The position numbers were made by a program, and so were the translations under genes. The notes beneath the pieces are model-generated. The model was given only the letters and a program-made list of their open reading frames with translations, was not told where the DNA came from and searched no databases. Positions 49,905-60,687 of a stretch of 64,000 nt of DNA are shown one piece after another (the stretch's first letter is position 1; the number at the start of each line of letters is the position of its first letter). The DNA is from Polyodon spathula (lineage: Eukaryota; Chordata; Actinopteri; Acipenseriformes; Polyodontidae). The DNA lies in NCBI RefSeq assembly GCF_017654505.1, contig NC_054564.1, forward strand, positions 7,925,838-7,989,837, in the 5' to 3' direction.

Positions 49905-51149
49905 AAATGTTCACTTAGTTCTAGGCGAAGTTCCTTCAACTGTACTTTCTAAGTCCTGGGAAATCCATATTCTGCATTATCATTTGCATTAGTATGCAAT
50001 TGCACTGGTACATCCTACATCTACAAAACCAAAAGTTTTGCATCCATCCCCCTATAGAATTAACACATTTTGTTTCACAAAGTCCAAATGCCCCTTGGTT
50101 GTTCTGTGCCATCTCTTGGCTGCAAATAGGTTACTATAGCAACTCTCTTTGTATGGTGGTTTGCGACCTAAAATCTCCGCAGCCATGAAAAATGCTTTTA
50201 CAAACGCTCATGGGTTCATCTTGATGTGCCAGCCGTCACGGCAATGGAAACTCATCAGAGTGCTCCCTGCACCCAGGGGCAGGGTGAATCCCACTGTCGA
50301 AAATGACACGCCTGCGCCAAAGTGATCTTCCGAATTCAGCCGGTAATAACCCGGGTTATTCGGCCGTCCTCATCCTTGGAGTAACTACAGGACTATCAAC
50401 ATCCACTGTGTAGCCCCCTCTGCCCTCCAGAGAGTAAAGGTATTTGAGCACAGTAGGGTTCTGAAAACCACATGGCTAATTTGCATGGAACACAATGCTT
50501 TTTCTTTTTTTTTTTTGACACTATGCAAATCTACAGGTAAATCACACAAGCATTGCAAAAGGATCCTACTGCTTTGGCAATAAAACTGTATTCGATTTAC
50601 AAAATTGGCTTCTAAGTTAAGGTGTATGGTCCCTGTGGGGCACGGCTTAGCTTCTAATAAGCACTTCATTGGTACTATTAAGTGATTTAGGGTAGAGTTG
50701 GAACAAAAACCAGGAGGGACCCTCCAGGACTGGGTTTGGAGACCCCTGGTCTAGAGCACGGCGTTGAGCCCTGCCCATGTCGACAGGGAACCCCGGTTTC
50801 AGCGGTGCCAGCTGCGTGAGGCAGTGGGTGGAGGGGAAGGCACCTTGTCTCCAGTGACGCTGCGGTACCTGACAATTTATCAGCCTCAGAGCGGAGCAAA
50901 ACAAATGCTGGCTGGGCAATTAAACCCTGAAAGCTGTTCAGTTCCCCTGCCTGCCTGTCACCGCTCAGAGATAAGGACAACGAGGCAACACAAAACAAAT
51001 AATTCGTGAATTAGACCGCTGTTTTTTTTTTTTTTTTTTTTTATCTGTTGCATAGGGTTTGTTAGTAAGCCTATGTTCTGATTTATTTTTTTTGTGATTT
51101 ATATTTTACGGGGGAGGGGGATTTTCTTTCTGTGTAAAAATACACAGCC
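49905..51149. other. Spacer of the inverted duplication (about 1.25 kb)
   Basis: Contains a MITE fragment at 50019-50090, a T run at 50506-50517 and a T18 run at about 51021-51042. Three modest minus-strand frames (50385-50998) have no recognisable protein. No terminal repeat other than the arms is evident. Confidence 0.6.
50019..50090. mobile_element. Tc1/mariner-like MITE end fragment
   Basis: CCAAAAGTTTTGCATCC, then CCCCTATAGAATTAACACAT and TTTCACAAAGTCCAAATG fit the reverse-oriented end of the MITE family (compare 18070-18136 and 27130-27190). Confidence 0.6.
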
Positions 51150-51388
51150 CAGTAAGACGGCATTGCAATTGAGCGATGTGTACAGTAAGTAATGGACATC
51201 CTTAGGCAATGCTTTCCTTAAGCCGTCCATGGGAAGGATGCTTGCTGTCACAGCTGTATTCACTGCAAGCAGCATGGAGTCTGTATTGCAGGATGCACTC
51301 ATGTCAGTGGTTAAGGAGAGGGTCTTGTCAAGGTGTCGGTAATCAGATTTTGTTGTTGCAATGGCACTTCGGGCTGGCAGCGTGGTCC
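51150..51388 (-). repeat. Inverted duplication, right arm (239 bp)
   Basis: Reverse-complement partner of 49663-49904, about 99% identical by eye. The 3-bp length difference is the missing ACC after GGACC. Confidence 0.93.
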
Positions 51389-51397
51389 TGTGAGCCT

Positions 51398-51401
<4 letters not shown>

Positions 51402-51456
<55 letters not shown>
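51402..51456. repeat. (CT)n microsatellite at outer edge of right inverted arm
   Basis: About 27 CT units, in the position mirrored by the GA tract beside the left arm, so the duplication originally included it. Confidence 0.95.
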
Positions 51457-51459
<3 letters not shown>

Positions 51460-53435
51460 CTTCAGGGTGTAAATGATTTGAGCTCCATGACAATCCTCCC
51501 TCGAAATGCTAATCGCAGTGGTGCAGGGGTTGGACAGTGCAGAAGGTAAAAGCGTCTTTTTCCCAATTCGTCAGTTTCCCTCCTCGTGACTCTTGAGTCA
51601 CCCTCAGATCTGTTTTAAGAAGAAAGAAATTGTCATTACTTTGTCTCCGCAAATCCTCGTGAAAATCTGTATATTAGCTGGAAGCTGCGTTTCTGGGCTG
51701 GCCTTCTCTGCCTGTATCAGTTCTGTGCAGGAACTCCTGGAAGGCACAATTTGACAGGTAGAGCGCATTTCCAAACGTACCGTATACAAACCCACCCCCC
51801 AGAGAAATTCCCCTGGAGAGCGATGATCCTTTTCCTTCATGAAATCTTTGAACTGTAACGACTCCCTGCCAGCTGCACATGTAATGGCTTGGCATCGCAG
51901 CCTATTATATTTAATGGAGAGCTGTGAGCTGGACGTGAAGCCCTAACCTCACGGTTCACGTTTCTCCACTCCGCTGAAGTGTAAGCTCTGCAGTCCAGGC
52001 AAGTATAACTCATTATCCCACTAGAAGTCATTTTTAATCCCAGTTTTGCTCGTTTCTTTAACCCAGTTTGAAATGCCCGCTTTGACTTCTCATCATTGCA
52101 ACTTATTTATTAACCATGAGGCCACACAGACCCGCCTTCCGAATTCCATTCAGATCACGTGACTCTGCAAGCCCCCGCCTACTCTGCATGTCGATCAACA
52201 GAGAGGTGGGTGGGGCTGGCAGAGTTCAAGGTCACATTAGCACAGGTGTGGAATGGAACTGCAAAATCAGTTCCGTCCCACCAGGCAGGATTCTCCAGGC
52301 AAGCTCAAAGCGGCTCCAAGCCGGGGAAAGGCGGAGCTAGGGAGGGAAACGTAACAAACCAATTTCAATGAGAGCCGAAGCTGCTTTAACAAACAGGATG
52401 TGGACAAATGAACCATCCTGGCAACGCCTGTCCGATTATGTCCTCTTGAGGATGTGCTAACTAGGGAAGGTTTTTGCTTCTTTCAAAACTGCACGCGTGA
52501 GGCCTCCTTCGCGAATGCGAGTGCCGGACTTTCAAGATTGATTGGGGTTCTTTTTTTTTCTTTACTAGAACCCTTTTAAATATAAGCGGCAGCTGTACGT
52601 GCCAGAAAAATTCTCACCTTCGGTCGAAAGCAGAACTCAAAACGCTCTGATACAGCTTAAAATAATAGGCGCAATTATGATAATTTGAATGCTGTAATTA
52701 CTTTTGATGCACGGCTAAGCGAATCATTCTAGGCTGTGGGTATAAATACCCCTGTCAGTCACAGCAGGTGCCTGGTGCAGGCACAGCTGAAAGTACTGTA
52801 GCCAGCTCGGCTGCCAGGCTGCCTTTGTAATTGCATACAACTTTGTTTAATATGCTAAATGAATTCCACGCGGCTGCCGAATCCAAAGCAGAGTGATCTA
52901 ATTTGTTTCAGTAATTGGGTAATTTCAGCAGGGAGTGAAAACTGTAGTGCTTCTGGGTTCAGAGCAGTTGAACGTGTTAAACACTGCCTGAAAGCATGTG
53001 CGATATCTGCCTATATTAGCATTCCGGTTAGGGTTTGGGGTCAAAAGGTTGGATCTCAGTAATGTACAGTATCTGGGCAGTTTTACGAAGCCTGAACTCT
53101 TCAGTGTATATTTTTTGGTGCTGGGTTTAGTTTGCATGACAGGTACAGTCATGCAGTCTTTGTGTGTTCCTTTTTTTTTAAATCCCTTTTCAGCCCGATA
53201 GATGATTTCTCAGAAAACACAAACAGCGTCACGTTCACAGAACTCTCCATAGGCCGTGAAAACGGCTCGGCTCCAGGTACGACTGTAAGTCTTTCAATAG
53301 TACATTTTCTTCATTTGTTATTTTTGTAGGAGGGTGCTGAGTGCTTAGGAGACCTTGAAGTATTTGACTTGCAATCATGATTTGGTTTGTACAATTAGCA
53401 AGTGTCATATATAATATAATATAGTATATATATAT

Positions 53436-53494
<59 letters not shown>

Positions 53495-53528
53495 CATATA
53501 TAGGTATATATATATATATATAATATAT

Positions 53529-53570
<42 letters not shown>

Positions 53571-54488
53571 CTTATAATATCTTATAATACAAACATAATC
53601 TCAAATATGTAACTAACATTCATGCATGTAGAAATCTAACCCTACAGTGATAATTCTTAGCTCTGTTGACAATAATATGATAGCAAATGTTACAACATTT
53701 TTTAAAGTCAATATAAGAAGCCAACAGAAGAGCCTCTTGCTGTGATACATATAGAGTTAGATCTAGATAGGATTTCATTAAAGACTGGAGTAAACGCTAT
53801 GCGATTTTTGCATTGGTAATTTAGCATCTTAGAATAAACCTGACCTTGGTTTTTTTTTTGTGCACCCTCACAGATTAACCCAACCACAGACAATGCAAAC
53901 TGCAAGTACTGTCACAAAGAGAACGGCAGTTTCGAGTTTCTGTGGCTGGAACTCCAGACCCCTGGACTCCTGTGCAGCTTGCTGTACACCGCCATCGCCG
54001 CTGCGTTATAATGGGAAAGGCAGAGCGATGGTGCAACCTCGTGGAGAGAGGAAGCTTCAGCCTCAATCTCAGAGAGCTTCGTCGTGTTGCACGCGGAGCA
54101 GCTGAGCCTGAGGCTGGGCTGAGGAGTTAGAGTTTTATCAGGCTTGTTTTACCCCCAGAGATGAGAAGCCTGGAGCAGGACGCTGAGATCAGAGCCCCCA
54201 GGCAGGTGAAGCGTCTCTGCCGAGCCCTAGAAAGGCATTTTCATGTTCTGCAGCCCAGAAACAGAGAGGCAATCTGAGTGGGGAACTCTCGCAGAGACCC
54301 GGGGGTAATCCCAGGGCTAATCAAGGCACATTTTAGCAACATTTAATCAGGGATGAGTTTAGGAGCAGCGTGTTGGAAATAAATTGCGATTGTTTTTCGT
54401 ATGAAAGATGGTGCAGTACACTGGTTTAATGCAATTGGCCAGTGGGAGCCTTCAAGTATAGTCTACTGTTTTTGTTTTGCTGCCTCAA
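51457..54488. other. Intergenic sequence with AT/GATA tract
   Basis: No exon recognised. A TATA-like inverted motif GGGTATAAATACCC lies at 52738-52751 in a homeobox-site-rich AT patch (52650-52740). CpG content rises at 53980-54110. Confidence 0.45.
53404..53572. repeat. (AT)n followed by (GATA)n
   Basis: About 120 bp of AT dinucleotides with short breaks, then about ten GATA units. Confidence 0.95.
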
Positions 54489-55670
54489 TCTGTACCCCTC
54501 TATACTGTAACACAGCCCCCAACTCTCCCTCAATCTGTACCCCTCTATACTATAACACAGCCCCCAACTCTCCCTCAATCTGTACCCCTCTATACTGTAA
54601 CACAGCCCCCAACTCTCCCTCAATCTGTACCCCTCTATACTGTAACACAGCCCCCAACTCTCCCTCAATCTGTACCCCTCTATACTGTAACACAGCCCCC
54701 AACTCTCCCTCAATCTGTACCCCTCTATACTGTAACACAGCCCCCAACTCTCCCTCAATCTGTACCCCTCTATACTGTAACACAGCCCCCAACTCTCCCT
54801 CAATCTGTACCCCTCTATACTGTAACACAGCCCCCAACTCTCCCTCAATCTGTACCCCTCTATACTGTAACACAGCCCCCAACTCTCCCTCAATCTGTAC
54901 CCCTCTATACTGTAACACAGCCCCCAACTCTCCCTCAATCTGTACCCCTCTATACTGTAACACAGCCCCCAACTCTCCCTCAATCTGTACCCCTCTATAC
55001 TGTAACACAGCCCCCAACTCTCCCTCAATCTGTACCCCTCTATACTGTAACACAGCCCCCAACTCTCCCTCAATCTGTACCCCTCTATACTGTAACACAG
55101 CCCCCAACTCTCCCTCAATCTGTACCCCTCTATACTGTAACACAGCCCCCAACTCTCCCTCAATCTGTACCCCTCTATACTGTAACACAGCCCCCAACTC
55201 TCCCTCAATCTGTACCCCTCTATACTGTAACACAGCCCCCAACTCTCCCTCAATCTGTACCCCTCTATACTGCAACACAGCCCCCAACTCTCCCTCAATC
55301 TGTACCCCTCTATACTGTAACACAGCCCCCAACTCTCCCTCAATCTGTACCCCTCTATACTGTAACACAGCCCCCAACTCTCCCTCAATCTGTACCCCTC
55401 TATACTGTAACACAGCCCCCAACTCTCCCTCAATCTGTACCCCTCTATACTGTAACACAGCCCCCAACTCTCCCTCAATCTGTACCCCTCTATACTGTAA
55501 CACAGCCCCCAACTCTCCCTCAATCTGTACCCCTCTATACTGTAACACAGCCCCCAACTCTCCCTCAATCTGTACCCCTCTATACTGTAACACAGCCCCC
55601 AACTCTCCCTCAATCTCTACCCCTCTATACTGTAACACAGCCCCCAACTCTCCCTCAATCTGTATCCCTT
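54489..55670. repeat. 45-bp minisatellite, 26 complete units
   Basis: Units start TCTGTACCCCTCTATACTGT exactly every 45 bp from 54489 to 55658, then one decayed partial. Only scattered single changes are seen (second unit, about 55272, about 55616). All frames on both strands are open because 45 is a multiple of three without stops in those phases, giving 365-481 codon frames; the 15-residue periodic products are not considered real proteins. Confidence 0.96.
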
Positions 55671-57150
55671 CTATAGCTCACTGTAACACTCTTTTAAAAT
55701 TGCTAAACTTTTTTTTTTTCTGTCACAGTGTAGAAATCCTTAAAAATATATTTAGAAGAAAGAAAAGTGATGGAGAACTGTCCTCTATGAATATGAAGGC
55801 TTGGGTTAATCTTGTGCAGATTGCTCAGGTTGGATTTGAGTTGTAATTAAGTGGTTTGAGACTTGCTTGCACCCAGCCCAATATTCAGACACACACACAC
55901 ATGCACGCACACATGCCTTAATAAAACAGACCGCACCGTCTTCACTGCCCTCTGTTCCTAAGCCACAGTGTGATGAAATTTCATCTGTGTGTCTACTTTT
56001 ATCTCGCAGCAGTCTCCTGCGTGGCCCTCCTTGGATGAGCATCTCAGCTCGGTTTTATGAGCTGGGACTCTGCCAGGGAGCACACGGCTACATTTTTAAT
56101 GAATATTATAATTGACAGTGTTCTGTGATAATCAGGATTTCTCTCGATTCTTGCAATTTCACTGTAATCTCCAGAGTGCGGCATGCGATGCGATGAAAGA
56201 GGGATGCACGCCAGTACCAAGCTTCATCAACTGGACTGCATTTGTTGCGTTACCTAGAATCTTAGGACTGAGACACGATTTTGAAAAAGAAAACTACATG
56301 AACATAATTTCGATGTTTTATTAAACATCATGTCATCAAAGAAACTAAATGATGAATCTAAAAGTCTACTGGAAACCATAACAGCAGCGCATCACTCTCC
56401 ATGTCTCTTAACTATTACAGCTAGGAGGTAACGATGGGTGTGTTAGGGAGCTGGTGAAACATCACTGCTTTAATTCCCAGTGCACTTAGAGAAATAGTCG
56501 AGTGCTCAGTTTGTCTCAGGTTTGGGCCAAAGCCTGTCCAAAGAGCCCAGTTTTCTCAGCATGCCACAATGATCTTGTTGAACACATCGGAGCAAATCTG
56601 TAGAAGCGATTGGAGAACACCTGCAACTTCTTTACAAGAGCACCTGATCCAATCTTGAACTGGACATTACCCAGAAGGCAAACAATCGCCCAGAAGCATT
56701 TTCAATTCCCATTTTAAAATGTATTCGCTACCCCCCCTTTATTGTCTTGCCAGTATAAATAATTCTACAGGCTGAGTCTAGCAATCCTCGGACAGGACAC
56801 TCATCAAACATCTCTGTCAGCGTGACTTGGAGAGGCGATCTAGCCGTGAACACGGTTACACAAAATAATAAAAGGTCAAGACGATTTCAAAGACAAAAAA
56901 AAAAAAAAAAAAAATCAAATCATTCTGAATTAAGTGTGAAAAGACTGAATGAATTACATTTTTATCAGGTTCTTACCTTTTTTGTTTTGTATATCAGACT
57001 GTGCTTTTCTGCTCCCGTTTCTGGAAATATTTTCAATTTTTCACATCTTTGTCTGTTTTGCACTGCAATTAATAGCATGCTTTGTTTTTGTCAAGATTGT
57101 GTTTAAACCTTCAAATGGTGTTTCCATGGTAGCGGTGTGCAGCATAGAGG
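55671..57150. other. Intergenic sequence with MITE fragment
   Basis: Includes a short CA run near 55890, the MITE fragment and an A19 run near 56895. No exon recognised. Confidence 0.5.
56244..56390. mobile_element. Decayed Tc1/mariner-like MITE fragment
   Basis: TGCGTTACCTAGAATCTTAGG, then ACTACATGAACATAATTTCG and CATCATGTCATCAAAGAAAC follow the left half of the MITE family. Outer TIR and right half are lost. Confidence 0.6.
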
Positions 57151-57762
57151 GGTTGAGTAGCTCAGTGGTTAGAGTGCAGGGCTGCAGTGTGGAAGGCAGT
57201 GAGTTTGAGTAGCTCAGTGGTTAGAGGCGCTGGGCTGCAGTGTGGAAGGCAGTGTGTTTGAGTAGCTCAGTGGTTAGAAGGCAGTGGTTTGAGTAGCTGG
57301 GCTGCAGTGTGGAAGGTCAGTGGGTTTGAGTAGCTCAGTGGTTAGAGCTCTGGGCTGCAGTTTGAAAGGCAGTGGGTTTGAGTAGCTCAGTGGTTAGAGT
57401 GCTGGGCTGCTGTGTGGAAGGCAGTGGGTTTGAGTAGCTCAGTGGTTAGGGCGCTGGGCTGCAGTGTGGAAGGCAGTGGGTTTGAGTAGCTCAGTGGTTA
57501 GAGCTCTGGGCTGCAGTGTGGAAGGCAGTGGGTTTGAGTAGCTCAGTGGTTAGAGTGCTGGGCTGCAGTGTGGAAGGCAATGGGTTTGAGTAGCTCAGTG
57601 GTTAGAGTCCTGGGCTGCAGTGTGGAAGGCAGTGGGTTTGAGTAGCTCAGTGGTTAGAGTGCAGGGCTGCAGTGTGAAAGGCAATGGGTTTGAGTAGCTC
57701 AGTGGTTAGAGTGCTGGGCTGCTGTGTGGAAGGCAGTGGGTTTGAGTAGCTCACTGGTTAAT
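57151..57762 (+). repeat. 52-bp tandem array of tRNA-like (box A/box B) units, about 12
   Basis: The unit is GAGTAGCTCAGTGGTTAGAG, then TGCTGGGCTGCAGTGTGGAA and GGCAGTGGGTTT. TAGCTCAGTGG is a perfect tRNA box A (TRGCNNAGTNGG). GGTTTGAGT, starting about 44 bases after the start of box A, resembles box B (GGTTCGANT) with C changed to T. In tRNA genes boxes A and B start at nucleotides 8 and 52, also 44 apart. Each box B runs straight into the next box A. No acceptor stems are present, so these are not functional tRNAs. Confidence 0.8.
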
Positions 57763-57930
57763 TCCAGGACAGCACTGATCTGTGGTGTTTCACTTGTTCA
57801 GGAGTTATACTTGATGTCAGGATCTCACTTGACAACCACTAAACAGGAGTTCCATGTTTCTGGAGGATAAAGGCCAGCTCTGCCTGAGTCATCTTCAGCT
57901 CCCTACGTGTCTAGCCAGTAGAAACTGACA

Positions 57931-58055
57931 GACTCCCCCTTCACCCCCTGTGGAATCCCCAGTGAAGATTAGCAATGCCACACTCCCCCTTCACCCCCTG
58001 TGGAATCCCAAGTGAAGATCGGCAATGCCACACTCCCCCTTCACCCCCTGCAGGG
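57931..58055. repeat. 50-bp tandem repeat, about 2.5 units
   Basis: ACTCCCCCTTCACCCCCTG recurs at 57932, 57982 and 58032. AATGCCAC and the later GTGGCATT (about 58060) form an inverted pair. Confidence 0.9.
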
Positions 58056-58135
58056 TATGTGGCATTGGTGGTGTTTGATTAAGAGATCTTACTCCTTCTG
58101 GTTTCCTGACATGAACGTTTCATTTATAGAACCTG

Positions 58136-58388
58136 CAGCTCTGGCCAAAAGTTTTGCATCATTTAAAAAAAAACGCACACACACAAACTATATGAACATA
58201 ATTTAGATCTTTTATTTAACATCATGTAATCAAAACAACTACAAAAATGATATTGCAAAAATCTCCCAGAAGCCATAATATGGTATTTTATGTCTAAATG
58301 TCACATTTTTCAATTTTTGTCAGGTTTTTGTGAAGTATATGGAAAACACACACACACTCATGGGAAAACTGAGTGCAGTAAATTAAAA
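58136..58388. mobile_element. Tc1/mariner-like MITE, right end decayed
   Basis: Starts CAGCTCTGGCCAAAAG, continues with ATATGAACATAATTTAGATC, CATCATGTAATCAAA and GAAGTATATGGAAAAC, matching the 17832 copy. A CA expansion interrupts it near 58347, and the remainder to 58388 is only weakly similar. Confidence 0.7.
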
Positions 58389-59888
58389 CAGCAGAGCAGA
58401 GAATCTGAGCCCTGCCTTCAGGGGGCGCAGGGAATCCCCTCAGAGATGCCGGGGTGAAAGCGTGACCAAAGCGATTGCTTTGCGGCTCTCGAAGCCTCCG
58501 AGATTCGTCAGACATCTATCCAGCTTTCAATACTCCTGCCTGCCTACGTCCTGCCCGGGAGCGAGTGTGATTGCCTGGGTATCTCCTCGTATCATTGATA
58601 ATCCCCATACTGCTGATAAAACATTTTTTCACGGTAATTGAAACCCTATTTTACTCTCCCACAGTAGAACTCGCCAACTGTTTTACAGCCTGAGCTCTTC
58701 CCACTCCTGTGAGCACGATCCTTCACGCTTAGAACAGCCTGCTGGTGTTGTGTCTTTGTGTGGAGGGCTTTCCTTTAAAACACTTGGTTACTTTATAAAG
58801 CCAGCTTGTCTTGCAGGCTTCGTGAAACACTGGGACCTGCTCACAAGACCTTTAACTTCGGAGTTATTTCAATCTTTTTTTTTTTTTTTTTTTTTTAAGA
58901 AAGGAATCCAATTTTAGGGGTGGCGACAGAACTACGGAATTAAGACATTTACCTTGGACAAAAAACCTCTGTACAGCTGGTACACCCGAGTGCACCCTTT
59001 AACCCGTCCCCCTGCAACACTCTGCCATGTATATATTGTTCCTTCCTGAAGTATTTTTTCCCATCCTGCTTCACTGTCACTGCAGCACATGTATTCCAAC
59101 ACCCCCTTGCTTCTGTAGTTTTGATTAGTGGCCTGTACGAAATCAAACCGCTGTGAGATCTTGGAAGAACTGTCAAAATAGGCAAATTAATGTGAATGTC
59201 TACTTTAATCGAAGACTTTCATAGACCACACATGGAATTCATTTAAAACAGCAGGAGAAAGGGCAACACACAGCCTACAACTGGTAAAATACAGGAGACT
59301 TTTTTAGAAGTGGTTTAAGATGCCTAATTAAAGCACTAATATTTTTCTCACACAAGTACCTATTGTTTCTTCTGATTACTGAGCGGAAATTGAGATTCTT
59401 GTACCCAGAGGTTTTCATGCAGGTCGGTATATAAAGGATATAAATGACACATCTCGACGTGTTTAATACACGCGCACACTGCTGGAAATCAATATGTTCA
59501 TTTGGGTTCAATTGCATATAAATTACATTTAAAAAGGGGAAATTACTGTGTGATAAAGGCTTTGTAACTAGTTAATGACCTGATTGGTGGCATGTGTCAC
59601 AATGTTTCTAATTAATGTTAATTAAGTAATCAGGCGAGTCAGTTTGGTAGATCGCTTGTGTAACGTTGTTTTGGGGTGAAAAGGCAGTTTGTCTCCGAGT
59701 CTGTCTTCGTTTAATGAAAGAATGACTGGATGAAACACAGACAGTGTGGGATTATTATTTATTGATTTATTTATTGATTTATTAAAAAAAAATTGTATTG
59801 TTTGTTTGTTGTTTGGACTTCAGGCCCCCGCTTGCTGGATTATTTTTTTTTTTCTTCAGGATTTAGGAAATAAGGACAGACTCTATAA

Positions 59889-59946
<58 letters not shown>

Positions 59947-60472
59947 TAATAATAATAATATAATTAATGTAAGGAAGTCTACAATCTTCAGATGGGAAGT
60001 TCTGCCCGTGTTGAAGGAAATGAAAAACGGTACAGTCAGAGTCGTTTCTAAGCTCCATCACAACAACAGTCAGTTAGTAAAGATTCGATAGTTGGGTCAG
60101 ATGGTCAGAGATGTTTAACTCCGTGGTAGAGAGTCGGTCCGAAAAGCAAACGTGCTTCGTTTAAATCCTTGTTTTCCGTTTTTTTTTTTTTTTTTTTTTT
60201 TTTTATGTCAGGTTAGGTCCTGGTTTATTGGCGCTGTTAATATGTATTTTTCTGTATTGCTCTGCGAGGTGGAATACCCCTTTCATTCAGAAAGTCACCT
60301 ACCTGAGAGGCTGCATCTCACACAGTGATTGTGTGAGACCATTTAAAATGAAGAAAGAGGAAAACAAAATGAGACAGGAGGGAACAACACTTTTGGATAT
60401 ACTCTAAGATATATATTATATATATATATATAGAGATATATATATATATATAACAATGTATGTTTTCCACAA
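58389..60472. other. Intergenic sequence with simple repeats
   Basis: Contains T runs (58876-58896, 60180-60204), an ATA microsatellite and a TA tract near 60411-60452. 58962-59025 shares ACAGCTGGTACACC and CCCCTGCAACACTCTGCC with 61660-61718. No exon recognised. Confidence 0.5.
59891..59962. repeat. (ATA)n microsatellite
   Basis: About 18 uninterrupted units, then interrupted repeats. Confidence 0.95.
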
Positions 60473-60687
60473 GGGGCCAATCGGTTATGAAAAATATAGC
60501 TACGTTTTCCATAAAGGATTGCTTTGCCTAGTAAATCGGTCTTGGTGCTCCTTAACTATGATAGAAACTATATGCTTTAGTGCATTAATTAAAGGGGCCA
60601 ATTTCTATTAAAAATGTATGTTTTTCCATAAAGGATGCTTTGCTTCTAGATCGGTTGTGCTCTGACTATGATAAACTACTATGCTTT
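60473..60687. repeat. Diverged 121-bp tandem duplication
   Basis: GGGGCCAAT begins copies at 60473 and 60594; both continue with TTTTCCATAAAGGAT, GCTTTGC and ACTATGATA in order, but the second copy is about 10-15% shorter from small deletions. Confidence 0.8.

Noticed and set aside
49752..51302. Identical 50-residue peptides on opposite strands, considered as a duplicated gene
   Set aside because: The identity is explained by the DNA inverted duplication. The frames are short, overlap other open frames and show no domain.
54401..55846. 481-codon frame with a 15-residue repeat, considered as a repetitive secreted or structural protein
   Set aside because: Frames of 365-399 codons occur on the same DNA, on both strands. 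No signal peptide is seen and the flanks are not protein-like.
60085..60204. Possible tRNA gene or SINE head (GGGTCAGATGGTCAGAG then CGTTTAAATCC before a T run)
   Set aside because: Box A and B similarity is weak and I could not fold a cloverleaf with acceptor stem by eye. Left as an unproven relic.
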